NCBI RefSeq assembly: GCF_020532605.1
Contig: NZ_JAJATW010000001.1
Coordinates: 62,001-126,000 of the forward strand
Origin: Marinomonas algarum
GTDB lineage: Bacteria > Pseudomonadota > Gammaproteobacteria > Pseudomonadales > Marinomonadaceae
Direction: 5' to 3'
DNA length: 64,000 nt
The translations under genes were made by a program, and so were the position numbers. Numbering within the stretch: the stretch's first letter is position 1; every line of letters begins with the position of its first letter. The notes beneath the pieces are model-generated. The model was not told the DNA's origin. It saw only the letters and a program-made list of their open reading frames with translations, and searched no databases. Below, piece by piece: positions 8,317 through 16,512 of this stretch.

Positions 8317-9255
8317 TTACCACTGATTTAATTCGTGTGTAAGTTGCATGATGGGGTTTAAATTTGTTTTTTGAAGGTCTGACTTCAACATTTGTAGGGC
8401 TTGGTATCGTTGCATCAGTGTTTGAATGCTGAGGCGGTGAATCAAAACTTGGTAGATAGGCTCCAAAGCGGGGGCTAAGTCACTCCCCGTTGAGCGGCAA
8501 ATACACTGATGGAGAATCGCCGCTAAGCCATTGCAATAATCGTCAATGTTTTTGCTGTCTATGCCTTTTACCATATCACTCACTCCCGAAACCTCGGTTA
8601 ACATAGCGTACAGCTTTTCAGGTAATTCGGTGTATAAAGCGGTTTTCCCTTGTTGCTCAAGCGCTAATAATCGGTAAGGCTGCGTCGTTAGCCAAAATAA
8701 TTGACTGAGTGGCTGTAAGCTTGCGTCTTGTTGCAGCCACTCAGCGACGTCTCTTGTTGTGGGCGTGGGAACTTTGACTAACAAGCAACGACTGCGAATC
8801 GTCGGCAACAGTTGAGAAGACTGTGAGCTGGTGAGAACAAAAAAAGTATGGTCAGCCGGTTCCTCTAACGCTTTTAACACCGCATTGGCTGCATTGATAT
8901 TCATTGCTTGCGCGTGCGTAATCAAAACGACTTTGTTTTTGCCTACTTGAGGTTTTTGGCTAATTTGTTTCACCAAAAGACGAATTTGATCCACCTTTAT
9001 GGTGCCCGTTTCACCCTCCAATACACGAAAATCAGGATGTGAGTCCGCTTTCATTAGCTGACATGAATGGCATAGGCCGCACGCTTTACCTTGCTGACTT
9101 TCACACATCAGATCCTTGACGACTTCTCGCGCTAGAGACTCTTGACCGACGCCGTCAGCACCGGTAATGAGCAGTGCATGAGACAAACGGCTTTGAGACT
9201 TAAGCGTTTGTATTTGTTGTAAAGCAGGTATAAGCCATTGAGCGATGTTTACCAT
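8317..9255 (-). CDS. holB: DNA polymerase III delta-prime subunit
   Basis: 312 residues. HolB is part of the clamp loader that places the beta clamp on DNA. The N-terminal AAA+ fold shows LSHALLITGADGVGQ, where the Walker Lys is replaced, as expected for the non-hydrolysing delta-prime subunit. A zinc module with CGLCHSC follows, then the SRC motif (TIRSRC) around the sensor region. The ATG immediately follows the tmk stop codon (TAAATG), indicating coupled translation. Length is close to E. coli HolB. Confidence 0.93.
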   Translation of the reverse strand: MVNIAQWLIPALQQIQTLKSQSRLSHALLITGADGVGQESLAREVVKDLMCESQQGKACGLCHSCQLMKADSHPDFRVLEGETGTIKVDQIRLLVKQISQKPQVGKNKVVLITHAQAMNINAANAVLKALEEPADHTFFVLTSSQSSQLLPTIRSRCLLVKVPTPTTRDVAEWLQQDASLQPLSQLFWLTTQPYRLLALEQQGKTALYTELPEKLYAMLTEVSGVSDMVKGIDSKNIDDYCNGLAAILHQCICRSTGSDLAPALEPIYQVLIHRLSIQTLMQRYQALQMLKSDLQKTNLNPIMQLTHELNQW

Positions 9256-9894
9256 TTATATGCCACCTGACCAGGACTGAACCAATGCCTCAAGTTGCTT
9301 TTCTATCTGAGCAATAACATCTTCGAGAGGAAGGCTAGCATCAATAATCCTAATACGGTGCGGGTTTAACCGTGCTCGCTCCAGAAAACCGTCTCGTACC
9401 TTTTGATGAAAAAGGCTGGACTCTTTGTCTAGGCGATCTTGATATTTACGCTGTAAGACCCGCTGTTGACCAACATCGACAGGAACGTCCAATAACAAGG
9501 TAGCATCAGGATGATAGTCACCCACTGCCCATTCTGTTAATTGATCTAATATTTGAGTGCTCCCGCCTCTTGCGTCACCTTGGTACACATAACTGGAGTC
9601 TATAAAACGATCACTAACGACCCAAGTACCCTGATCAATAGCGGGTTTGATCTTCTCGGCCACATGCTGCGCCCGTGCCGCAAACATCAATAATAATTCG
9701 GCAGTGTCGTTGACTTTTTCTTCCCGGGAGCTCAATACAAGCTGACGAATCTCTTCCGAAAAAGGTGTTCCCCCAGGCTCTCTGGTCATAATAAAAGGCA
9801 CTTTATGGGATTCGAGCCAGCGCTGAATAAAATCAATAGCCGTGCTTTTACCGCTACCCTCACCGCCTTCCAGCGAAATAAATTTACCTTTCAT
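9256..9894 (-). CDS. tmk: Thymidylate kinase
   Basis: 212 residues. It phosphorylates dTMP to dTDP in dTTP synthesis. The P-loop GGEGSGKST is at residues 10-18, the dTMP-binding REPGGTPFSE follows, then DRFIDSSYVYQG. Length is standard. It sits between mltG (nine bases away) and holB (directly adjacent) in a conserved operon. Confidence 0.95.
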   Translation of the reverse strand: MKGKFISLEGGEGSGKSTAIDFIQRWLESHKVPFIMTREPGGTPFSEEIRQLVLSSREEKVNDTAELLLMFAARAQHVAEKIKPAIDQGTWVVSDRFIDSSYVYQGDARGGSTQILDQLTEWAVGDYHPDATLLLDVPVDVGQQRVLQRKYQDRLDKESSLFHQKVRDGFLERARLNPHRIRIIDASLPLEDVIAQIEKQLEALVQSWSGGI

Positions 9895-9903
9895 TGCGTT
9901 TCC

Positions 9904-10935
9904 TTATTTCGTGTTTTCTGGCGTGGAACGATAATCTTCACGGCGTTTAAACTGATATTGTCGTACTGCATCATTGTGCTGGCTCAGCGTATCTGAAAAA
10001 GTGTGACTGCCATCCCCTTTTGCCACAAAGTACAGTGCCGTCGTTTTCCCTGGGTTAAGCGCTGCGACAATGGCTTCTCTTCCAACGTTAGCAATAGGCG
10101 TAGGCGGTAAACCGGAAATTTTATAGGTGTTATAAGGCGTATCACTGCGTAAGCTTTTACGAGTTAAGTTGCCATCAAAGTTCTCACCTAGGCCATAAAT
10201 AACCGTTGGGTCAGTTTGTAAACGCATCTTTTTTTCCAAACGACTAATAAAAACTCGTGCAATTAAAGGCCTTTCTTCTGGAACGCCCGTTTCTTTCTCA
10301 ATAATAGACGCCATAATCAAGGCATCATAGGGCGATTGATACGGTAGATTCTCCGCTTTTGTTTCCCACAAATTGGTAAGCGTTTGGTCGAGCAGTTGGT
10401 TTGCGTGCTTGAGGATGCTGACGTCAGTGTCGCCTTTGTGATATCGGTAGGTATTGGCAAAAAACATCCCCTCTGGGTGCGGTGTGTCCAACGCCAATGC
10501 GGTTGAAATCTCTTCTGCTGAACGTCCCATCAGCGTCATTTTGATATTGCCCTTTGCCTGCATGGCCGCCAAAAACTCTTGAGTTGTTTTTCCTTCCAAT
10601 AGTGTCACGGTGTAAAAAATGGATTGGCCAGAATCAAAGAGTGCCATAACGTCCAATAAGGTCATATTAGGCTCAATAGCGTATTGACCAACTTTCGGTA
10701 TCCATTCAGGGTGTAATTTTGCACTGACTCGAGTCAAAACCGGATGTGGTATTAGCCCCTGTTCACTCAGTGACGCGCCTAAACTGTAAGCCGTATCGCC
10801 AGAACGCACCTCGAAAACTTGCTGTTCCGTTATGGTGATTGGCGAAGTGATGAGGTGATAAAGATAGCCAGACGCACAGGCGATTAGAGTGATGGCCAGC
10901 AAAGCCAGTCGAAAAAACCATTTAAATAGCGCCAT
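9904..10935 (-). CDS. mltG: Endolytic murein transglycosylase MltG
   Basis: 343 residues, inner-membrane protein (YceG) that cleaves nascent glycan strands and sets their length. One N-terminal membrane segment (about 7-27) is followed by a LysM-like part and the catalytic domain. The catalytic Glu is seen in ASIIEKETGVPEERP (about E213), followed by the hallmark RLQTDPTVIYGLG. The start overlaps the end of pabC by 14 bases. Confidence 0.94.
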   Translation of the reverse strand: MALFKWFFRLALLAITLIACASGYLYHLITSPITITEQQVFEVRSGDTAYSLGASLSEQGLIPHPVLTRVSAKLHPEWIPKVGQYAIEPNMTLLDVMALFDSGQSIFYTVTLLEGKTTQEFLAAMQAKGNIKMTLMGRSAEEISTALALDTPHPEGMFFANTYRYHKGDTDVSILKHANQLLDQTLTNLWETKAENLPYQSPYDALIMASIIEKETGVPEERPLIARVFISRLEKKMRLQTDPTVIYGLGENFDGNLTRKSLRSDTPYNTYKISGLPPTPIANVGREAIVAALNPGKTTALYFVAKGDGSHTFSDTLSQHNDAVRQYQFKRREDYRSTPENTK

Positions 10936-11749
10936 GCTTATCCTTTTTTTGCATTAACTTTTGTAATGTCAGTGTATGAACACCTATAGGCAAAGACCGA
11001 TCAACAATGCGGGTGACTGGAACAATACCCATTAAACTGTTTGTAATAAAGACTTCATCGGCTGACTCTAACGCACTTAGCTTAAAACGTCCTGTTTGCA
11101 CACAATATTGGCTTTGTCCTGAAATAATGGCACTGCGATAGGTGCCCTGCACTCCTGATGAAATAAGTGACGGTGTAAAAAGTAGACCATCCTTAAACCA
11201 AAATATGTTGCTTTGGATACATTCAACAATATGTTGATGTGAATCGAACATGATGGATTCAAAGTAAGGGACAGTAAGGCGTTGCTTTGCAAGTACATTT
11301 TCAAGGCGATTGAGGTGTTTCATGCCTGCCAAGAAACGATTGTTGCTTACCGGAATGGGAGACAACGACAAAGCGACACCATTTTGACGCTGACTGTTGT
11401 AATCAGGTGCAGGCAATATGCCAACAGAAATCATGTGTTCGCAGTTTATCGGAGGCAAATACCCTCTTCCACCTTCTCCCCTAGTAACAATTATTTTAAT
11501 GACGCTTTCGTGCTCAATTTTTGGCAAGACGGTTTGATAAAGAAAGTCACAAAGTGTTTGTTTTTGCTCTGCAGAAAAAGGCATACCGAGCTTATTTAAG
11601 CCACGATAAAGACGTGAAAGATGAAATTTAAGTTCGGAAAAGCTGAGAGGAAAAGTACGAATGGTTTCGAAAACACCATCACCGTACGCTAAGCCACGGT
11701 CGGCAGGCGAAACAGTAATATTTTGCTGGTAGTTAACAAACCAAGTCAT
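10922..11749 (-). CDS. pabC: Aminodeoxychorismate lyase
   Basis: 275 residues, a fold-type IV PLP enzyme that converts 4-amino-4-deoxychorismate to p-aminobenzoate and pyruvate in folate synthesis. Visible motifs are DRGLAYGDGVFETIR at the N-terminus and the PLP lysine K144 in AGMKHLNRLEN. It is the first gene of the pabC-mltG-tmk-holB-tatD-lonB run and starts 46 bases after the last tRNA gene of the array, so part of its transcription may come from the array promoter. Confidence 0.92.
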   Translation of the reverse strand: MTWFVNYQQNITVSPADRGLAYGDGVFETIRTFPLSFSELKFHLSRLYRGLNKLGMPFSAEQKQTLCDFLYQTVLPKIEHESVIKIIVTRGEGGRGYLPPINCEHMISVGILPAPDYNSQRQNGVALSLSPIPVSNNRFLAGMKHLNRLENVLAKQRLTVPYFESIMFDSHQHIVECIQSNIFWFKDGLLFTPSLISSGVQGTYRSAIISGQSQYCVQTGRFKLSALESADEVFITNSLMGIVPVTRIVDRSLPIGVHTLTLQKLMQKKDKHGAI

Positions 11750-11795
11750 GGCTAAAAACTCATAAAATAAGGTTAGCTATGATAGCGTAAAAGAA

Positions 11796-11871
11796 TGGCG
11801 TCCCGTAGGGGGTTCGAACCCCTGTTACTGCCGTGAAAGGGCAGTGTCCTAGGCCTCTAGACGAACGGGAC
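11796..11871 (-). tRNA. tRNA-Glu (UUC), copy 1
   Basis: A 76-base cloverleaf read on the minus strand from GTCCCGTTCGTC to an encoded CCA end. The anticodon loop is CTTTCAC (anticodon TTC), and the T-arm is GGGGTTCGAACCCC. It is the last gene of the array in the direction of transcription. The seven Glu copies look identical. Confidence 0.97.
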
Positions 11872-11926
11872 AGATTAGTTTTGGAAAAACTATAAACAAA
11901 ACACCCTATTATCGCTAATAAAATGC

Positions 11927-12001
11927 TGGAGCGGGAAACGAGGCTCGAACTCGCGACCCCAACCTTGGCAAGGTTGTGCTCTACCACTGAGCTATTCCCG
12001 C
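11927..12001 (-). tRNA. tRNA-Gly (GCC), copy 1
   Basis: A 75-base cloverleaf on the minus strand from GCGGGAATAGCTCAG to TCCA. The anticodon loop TTGCCAA gives anticodon GCC, and CCA is encoded. The D-loop is one base shorter than in E. coli tRNA-Gly(GCC). Confidence 0.97.
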
Positions 12002-12027
12002 AGAAATATTTTTAAGTACAAAGTGAA

Positions 12028-12103
12028 TGGCGTCCCGTAGGGGGTTCGAACCCCTGTTACTGCCGTGAAAGGGCAGTGTCCTAGGCCTCTAGACGAACGG
12101 GAC
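12028..12103 (-). tRNA. tRNA-Glu (UUC), copy 2
   Basis: Same sequence as copy 1. No tRNA-Gly separates it from Glu copy 3; the 76-base spacer between them holds none. Confidence 0.97.
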
Positions 12104-12179
12104 AGATTAGTTTTAAAAAACTATAATTCACATAACTCACTACATATTGCTAACAACCGCTTTTATATATAAATAAAAG

Positions 12180-12255
12180 TGGCGTCCCGTAGGGGGTTCG
12201 AACCCCTGTTACTGCCGTGAAAGGGCAGTGTCCTAGGCCTCTAGACGAACGGGAC
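12180..12255 (-). tRNA. tRNA-Glu (UUC), copy 3
   Basis: Same gene body as copy 1. It begins the regular 290-base periodicity: Glu copies 3, 4, 5 and 6 start at 12180, 12470, 12760 and 13050. Confidence 0.97.
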
Positions 12256-12312
12256 ACAATTCAGTTTTGAGAAAACTGTAAACGAAACACCCTATTATCA
12301 CTAATAAAATGC

Positions 12313-12387
12313 TGGAGCGGGAAACGAGGCTCGAACTCGCGACCCCAACCTTGGCAAGGTTGTGCTCTACCACTGAGCTATTCCCGC
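12313..12387 (-). tRNA. tRNA-Gly (GCC), copy 2
   Basis: Anticodon GCC with encoded CCA. A short hairpin (CAGTTTT-GAG-AAAACTG) lies between it and Glu copy 3, probably a processing site in the precursor. Confidence 0.97.
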
Positions 12388-12469
12388 TTTACCGCATACA
12401 CCCTACTCTATTCAGGCAATGCATTTTAAAACACTTAAAATTATTACTAATCTAAGTATCTATAAATAG

Positions 12470-12545
12470 TGGCGTCCCGTAGGGGGTTCGAACCCCTGTT
12501 ACTGCCGTGAAAGGGCAGTGTCCTAGGCCTCTAGACGAACGGGAC
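12470..12545 (-). tRNA. tRNA-Glu (UUC), copy 4
   Basis: Anticodon TTC with encoded CCA; the gene body is identical to the neighbouring copies. First element of the second 290-base unit. Confidence 0.97.
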
Positions 12546-12602
12546 GCAATTCAGTTTTGAGAAAACTGTAAACAAAACACCCTATTATCGCTAATAAAAT
12601 GT

Positions 12603-12677
12603 TGGAGCGGGAAACGAGGCTCGAACTCGCGACCCCAACCTTGGCAAGGTTGTGCTCTACCACTGAGCTATTCCCGC
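12603..12677 (-). tRNA. tRNA-Gly (GCC), copy 3
   Basis: Anticodon GCC with encoded CCA. The flanks are nearly identical to those of Gly copy 4. Confidence 0.97.
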
Positions 12678-12759
12678 TTTACTGCATATGCCCTACTCTA
12701 TTCAAGCGATGCTTTTCAAAACACTTAAAATTATTACTAATCTAAGTATCTATAAATAG

Positions 12760-12835
12760 TGGCGTCCCGTAGGGGGTTCGAACCCCTGTTACTGCCGTGA
12801 AAGGGCAGTGTCCTAGGCCTCTAGACGAACGGGAC
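12760..12835 (-). tRNA. tRNA-Glu (UUC), copy 5
   Basis: Anticodon TTC with encoded CCA. First element of the third 290-base unit. Confidence 0.97.
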
Positions 12836-12892
12836 GCAATTCAGTTTTGTAAAAACTGTAAACAAAACACCCTATTATCGCTAATAAAATGC

Positions 12893-12967
12893 TGGAGCGG
12901 GAAACGAGGCTCGAACTCGCGACCCCAACCTTGGCAAGGTTGTGCTCTACCACTGAGCTATTCCCGC
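12893..12967 (-). tRNA. tRNA-Gly (GCC), copy 4
   Basis: Anticodon GCC with encoded CCA. The spacer to Glu copy 6 differs from the previous unit's spacer at only a couple of bases. Confidence 0.97.
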
Positions 12968-13049
12968 TTTACTGCATATGCCCTACTCTATTCAAGCGGT
13001 GCTTTTCAAAACACTTAAAATTATTACTAATCTAAGCATCTATAAATAG

Positions 13050-13125
13050 TGGCGTCCCGTAGGGGGTTCGAACCCCTGTTACTGCCGTGAAAGGGCAGTG
13101 TCCTAGGCCTCTAGACGAACGGGAC
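13050..13125 (-). tRNA. tRNA-Glu (UUC), copy 6
   Basis: Anticodon TTC with encoded CCA. Begins the fourth unit, whose far end has diverged from the others. Confidence 0.97.
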
Positions 13126-13182
13126 GCAATTCAGTTTTGTGAAAACTGTAAACAAAGCACCCTATTATCGCTAATAAAATGC

Positions 13183-13257
13183 TGGAGCGGGAAACGAGGC
13201 TCGAACTCGCGACCCCAACCTTGGCAAGGTTGTGCTCTACCACTGAGCTATTCCCGC
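13183..13257 (-). tRNA. tRNA-Gly (GCC), copy 5
   Basis: Anticodon GCC with encoded CCA. Its 5' flank (plus-strand 13258-13315) is unrelated to the spacers of the repeat units. Confidence 0.97.
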
Positions 13258-13315
13258 AACACAAACTCTCACAATACAATTTACTGTAGACTAACAAACC
13301 AAACTTGTTAAAGTA

Positions 13316-13391
13316 TGGCGTCCCGTAGGGGGTTCGAACCCCTGTTACTGCCGTGAAAGGGCAGTGTCCTAGGCCTCTAGACGAACGGGAC
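13316..13391 (-). tRNA. tRNA-Glu (UUC), copy 7 (first transcribed)
   Basis: Anticodon TTC with encoded CCA. It is the promoter-proximal gene, about 30 bases downstream of a good sigma-70 promoter with a GC-rich discriminator. Confidence 0.97.
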
Positions 13392-13424
13392 AACGTTTCA
13401 AACTTGCTGTGTGAGCGGGTGCGT

Positions 13425-13452
13425 ATATTACTGTTACTCAACGTAAAATCAA
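13425..13452 (-). promoter_or_regulatory. Sigma-70 promoter of the tRNA array
   Basis: On the minus strand a -35 TTGATT (13447-13452), a 16-base spacer and a -10 TAATAT (13425-13430) are followed by the GC-rich stretch ACGCACCCGC. A GC-rich discriminator is typical of stringently controlled stable-RNA promoters. It lies about 33 bases before the first tRNA-Glu. Confidence 0.65.
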
Positions 13453-13522
13453 CAGTTTTTTTTATTAATTTAAGCAACCTAAACAAATACTTGCTTTAAA
13501 AATCAATCTGATCGGAGTTCCT

Positions 13523-14092
13523 ATGTTAAACAAACCTCTCATTTTGTCTTTGTCTCTTTCTGCGCTGCTATTAGCGGGTTGCTCAACAACGCACTATATC
13601 AGCATTGATCCTAAGGTAGAGGTACAAACAACCAACCTTAAAAATGACCGTGTTATTGATGTTTCAACTCACACTGCGTTAACCAACACAGTAGGGTCTA
13701 TTAAGACAGGGATTAATGAGCGTGCAGATATTTTCCTCACTAATGATATAAAGGAAAGCGTAAAGCAAAGTGTACTCACTGGATTAAAGACGCTGGGCTT
13801 TACACCAGATCAAGGCGTTATGCCTGCAGCAGACCTACAAATCGACATTATTAAAATGCGTTACACCACCAAGGTTGAGTCTCTGAAAACCATTGCAACC
13901 TTAGAGTTTGAGCTAAAGACCACCCTTTCCGCAAAAGGACAAACTTACAAAGCAAATTACGGCTCTAAAAAAACCCGAGAATACGGCACCATGCCGTATC
14001 AACAAGATGTCGAGGATGATATGAATGATCTTGCTAGCCAAACGGTTAATCGTTTGCTGAGTGATCCTAATATACTTTCCTTGCTTCAGTAA
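13523..14092 (+). CDS. YajG-family lipoprotein
   Basis: 189 residues with a lipoprotein signal peptide: hydrophobic LILSLSLSALLLAGC places the lipidated Cys at about residue 20. The mature part resembles the YajG family of uncharacterised envelope lipoproteins. The Asp that would direct inner-membrane retention is absent after the Cys (CSTT), so outer-membrane sorting is likely. CGGAG precedes the ATG by six bases. It is transcribed divergently from the tRNA array and followed by a hairpin. Confidence 0.8.
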   Translation: MLNKPLILSLSLSALLLAGCSTTHYISIDPKVEVQTTNLKNDRVIDVSTHTALTNTVGSIKTGINERADIFLTNDIKESVKQSVLTGLKTLGFTPDQGVMPAADLQIDIIKMRYTTKVESLKTIATLEFELKTTLSAKGQTYKANYGSKKTREYGTMPYQQDVEDDMNDLASQTVNRLLSDPNILSLLQ

Positions 14093-14110
14093 GCAGTAGA
14101 AACTAAAAAA

Positions 14111-14134
14111 TCACTCGATCAGCAGATCGAGTGA
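14111..14134 (+). terminator. Hairpin after the YajG-like gene
   Basis: TCACTCGATC pairs with GATCGAGTGA around an AGCA loop, 18 bases past the stop codon. The following sequence is pyrimidine-rich rather than a clean T-run. Confidence 0.6.
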
Positions 14135-14249
14135 CAGTTCTTCTCTTTGCGTACGTATTTATTGTTATTTTACGTTTCCTGTTTTGAACACTCACCACTT
14201 AGGTGTAAAGTTAGCAGAACGTAACTCCCCTCTTAATAAGGATAAAGTG

Positions 14250-15467
14250 GTGCAAATTCGCAAATCAAACAAACTCGCCAATATCTGTTATGAAATTCGT
14301 GGCCCTGTTTTAAAAGAAGCCGTCCGCATGGAGGAAGAAGGTCAGCGCATTCTAAAGCTTAATATTGGCAATCCTGCGCCGTTTGGCTTTGAAGCACCAG
14401 ATGAAATTCTGGTTGATGTTATTCGCAACCTCCCTACCGCCCAAGGCTACAGTGAGTCGAAAGGACTGTTTTCTGCTCGTAAATCCGTCATGCAAAAATA
14501 TCAAGCAATGGGCATCAAGTCTGCCGATGTCAGCCATGTATGGATGGGCAACGGTGTTAGCGAACTGATTGTAATGGCCATGCAAGCGCTTTTAAATGAC
14601 GGCGATGAAATTTTAGTACCGGCTCCTGATTACCCATTATGGACTGCCGCAGCGACATTAGCGGGTGGCTACGTTAGGCATTACTTGTGCGATGAAGAAG
14701 CGGGATGGCAGCCTGACATCCAAGACATACGTTCGAAAATATCGAACAAAACCAAAGCGATTGTATTGATCAATCCTAACAACCCAACAGGCGCGGTCTA
14801 CACCCTTGACACTTTGAAAGCCATCGTTAATTTAGCTGAAGAATTTGGCCTATTACTCTTTTCAGATGAGATTTACGATAAAATTCTCTACGATGATGCT
14901 CAACATATTCCGACTGCGACACTGACTGAAGGTCGTGCGCCCTGCATTACTTTTGGCGGCCTTTCAAAGGTTTATCGCACAGCAGGGTTCCGATCAGGCT
15001 GGATGGTCATTACAGGCGACCGCAGTGGCATTCAAGATTACATAGATGGGTTAGATATCCTCAGCTCCATGCGCTTGTGTGCCAACGTCCCGGCACAACA
15101 TGCAGTACAGACAGCACTGGGTGGTTATCAGACAATTAATGATCTGATCATACCTGGCGGGCGATTCTACGAGCAACGCAAAGTGGCTTGGGAAGCGCTT
15201 GACTCTATTCCCGGAGTACACTGCCATAAGCCAGAGGGGGCGCTGTATTTGTTTCCTAGACTTGACCCAAAAGTCTATAACATTAAAAACGACGTGGATC
15301 TTGTTTTACAGTTTTTACGTGAAGAAAAAGTGCTTATTGTTCAAGGTACGGGGTTTAATTGGCCAACACCCGATCATGTGCGTTTCGTGTTCCTTCCCCA
15401 CGTTGAACAATTAACGCCAGCGATGGACCGCTTTGCCGCGTTTTTACATCGATTAAGGAAGCGTTAA
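14250..15467 (+). CDS. alaA: Glutamate-pyruvate aminotransferase AlaA
   Basis: 405 residues when started at GTG 14250, which has AAGGA seven bases upstream and gives the same length as E. coli AlaA; an upstream ATG at 14184 would add 22 residues unlike the family. It is a PLP class I aminotransferase making alanine from pyruvate. The match to AlaA runs throughout ([50 protein letters not shown]). The PLP lysine is in [16 protein letters not shown]. Confidence 0.92.
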   Translation: MQIRKSNKLANICYEIRGPVLKEAVRMEEEGQRILKLNIGNPAPFGFEAPDEILVDVIRNLPTAQGYSESKGLFSARKSVMQKYQAMGIKSADVSHVWMGNGVSELIVMAMQALLNDGDEILVPAPDYPLWTAAATLAGGYVRHYLCDEEAGWQPDIQDIRSKISNKTKAIVLINPNNPTGAVYTLDTLKAIVNLAEEFGLLLFSDEIYDKILYDDAQHIPTATLTEGRAPCITFGGLSKVYRTAGFRSGWMVITGDRSGIQDYIDGLDILSSMRLCANVPAQHAVQTALGGYQTINDLIIPGGRFYEQRKVAWEALDSIPGVHCHKPEGALYLFPRLDPKVYNIKNDVDLVLQFLREEKVLIVQGTGFNWPTPDHVRFVFLPHVEQLTPAMDRFAAFLHRLRKR

Positions 15468-15534
15468 TTCCTCTCTTGAAATAATCCTACAAAGCCCTAC
15501 TATGCTCCTTAACAGTCTTTTTAGGAGCATAGCA

Positions 15535-16413
15535 ATGCGTATTATTCTGTTTTTACTGACAAACCTAGCCGTCATCGTGGTGGCTGGGGTTGTTTTGAGT
15601 CTTTTAGGTGTTAATGGCTACATGACCAGCAATGGCCTTGATTTCACTTCTTTGTTGATATTTTGTGCTGTTTTTGGCTTTATCGGCAGCTTTATTTCTT
15701 TGTTTCTTTCTAAGTTCATGGCAAAACGTGGCTCCGGTGCGGTTGTTATTGAGCAGCCTAAAAACCATAAAGAAGTTTGGTTACTTGATACGGTGAAAGA
15801 GCTTTCTCAGAAAGCTGGCATCCAAATGCCTGAAGTCGCCATCTTTCCTGCCCATGAAGCAAATGCCTTTGCAACAGGATGGAATAAAAACGCTGCTTTG
15901 GTAGCCGTATCGAGCGGTATGTTGGATCGCTTCTCACCTGATGAAATCAAAGCGGTTCTTGGTCATGAAATTGGCCACGTCGCTAATGGCGATATGATTA
16001 CCCTTACCCTTGTGCAAGGCGTTGTGAATACGTTCGTTATGTTTTTTGCACGCATTGCGGCTTATGCTGTTGATCAGTTTTTACGCAAAGACGATGAGGA
16101 GGGCTCTGTCGGGTGGGGATACTATATTGCCACGTTTATTTTCGAAATTATTTTTGGCATTCTCGCGTCTATGATTGTGATGTGGTTCTCCCGTTACCGT
16201 GAGTTTAGAGCGGATGAAGCCGGTGCAAGACTTGCCGGGAAAGGTGCGATGATTGCTGCCCTCGCCCGCTTGCAGCAAGAAAGTGAAGAAAGCCGTATGC
16301 CTGACTCTATGCTGGCCTTTGGTATACGTCGAGGTAAAACACCCTCTCTTGGTGAGCTCTTCTCAAGCCACCCACCTATCAATGATCGCATTAAAGCATT
16401 GCAAGCGCTTTAG
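15535..16413 (+). CDS. htpX: Membrane protease HtpX
   Basis: 292 residues from ATG 15535, preceded by TAGGAG; an in-frame ATG 33 bases earlier has poor support. It is an inner-membrane zinc metalloprotease of the stress response that degrades misfolded membrane proteins with FtsH. Two N-terminal membrane helices, the HEIGH zinc motif at 144-148, two further hydrophobic segments and the downstream Glu in [12 protein letters not shown] are all visible. Usual family length. Confidence 0.94.
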   Translation: MRIILFLLTNLAVIVVAGVVLSLLGVNGYMTSNGLDFTSLLIFCAVFGFIGSFISLFLSKFMAKRGSGAVVIEQPKNHKEVWLLDTVKELSQKAGIQMPEVAIFPAHEANAFATGWNKNAALVAVSSGMLDRFSPDEIKAVLGHEIGHVANGDMITLTLVQGVVNTFVMFFARIAAYAVDQFLRKDDEEGSVGWGYYIATFIFEIIFGILASMIVMWFSRYREFRADEAGARLAGKGAMIAALARLQQESEESRMPDSMLAFGIRRGKTPSLGELFSSHPPINDRIKALQAL

Positions 16414-16442
16414 TCGACATTGAAAAAACCGTACTTGATTAA

Positions 16443-16475
16443 AAAACATCAGCCAAATTGTTTGGCTGATGTTTT
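16443..16475. terminator. Bidirectional terminator between htpX and the PilZ gene
   Basis: AAAACATCAGCCAAA pairs with TTTGGCTGATGTTTT around a TTG loop, giving a U-run on either strand. It lies between convergent genes. Confidence 0.8.
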
Positions 16476-16512
16476 ACGTTAGAGACGGAACAGGAAAAGT
16501 CACCGCTTATAT

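Larger units (their letters stand above)
12180..13315 (-). repeat. 290-bp tandem repeats carrying tRNA-Glu/tRNA-Gly pairs
   Basis: Units begin at 12180, 12470 and 12760, each exactly 290 bases and holding one Glu gene, a short hairpin spacer, one Gly gene and an ~80-base A/T-rich spacer. A fourth, shorter and diverged unit begins at 13050. The second and third units differ by only a few bases over the visible spacers, which indicates recent duplication or ongoing homogenisation. Confidence 0.9.

Noticed and set aside
12797-13311. Repeated short reading frames (starting [16 protein letters not shown]) across the tRNA array
   Set aside because: They are translations of the antisense of tRNA-Glu and tRNA-Gly genes, repeated because the tRNA genes are repeated.
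11796-13391. Regularly spaced direct repeats that could suggest CRISPR
   Set aside because: The repeats are complete tRNA genes with anticodons and CCA ends and the spacers are near-identical, unlike CRISPR spacers.
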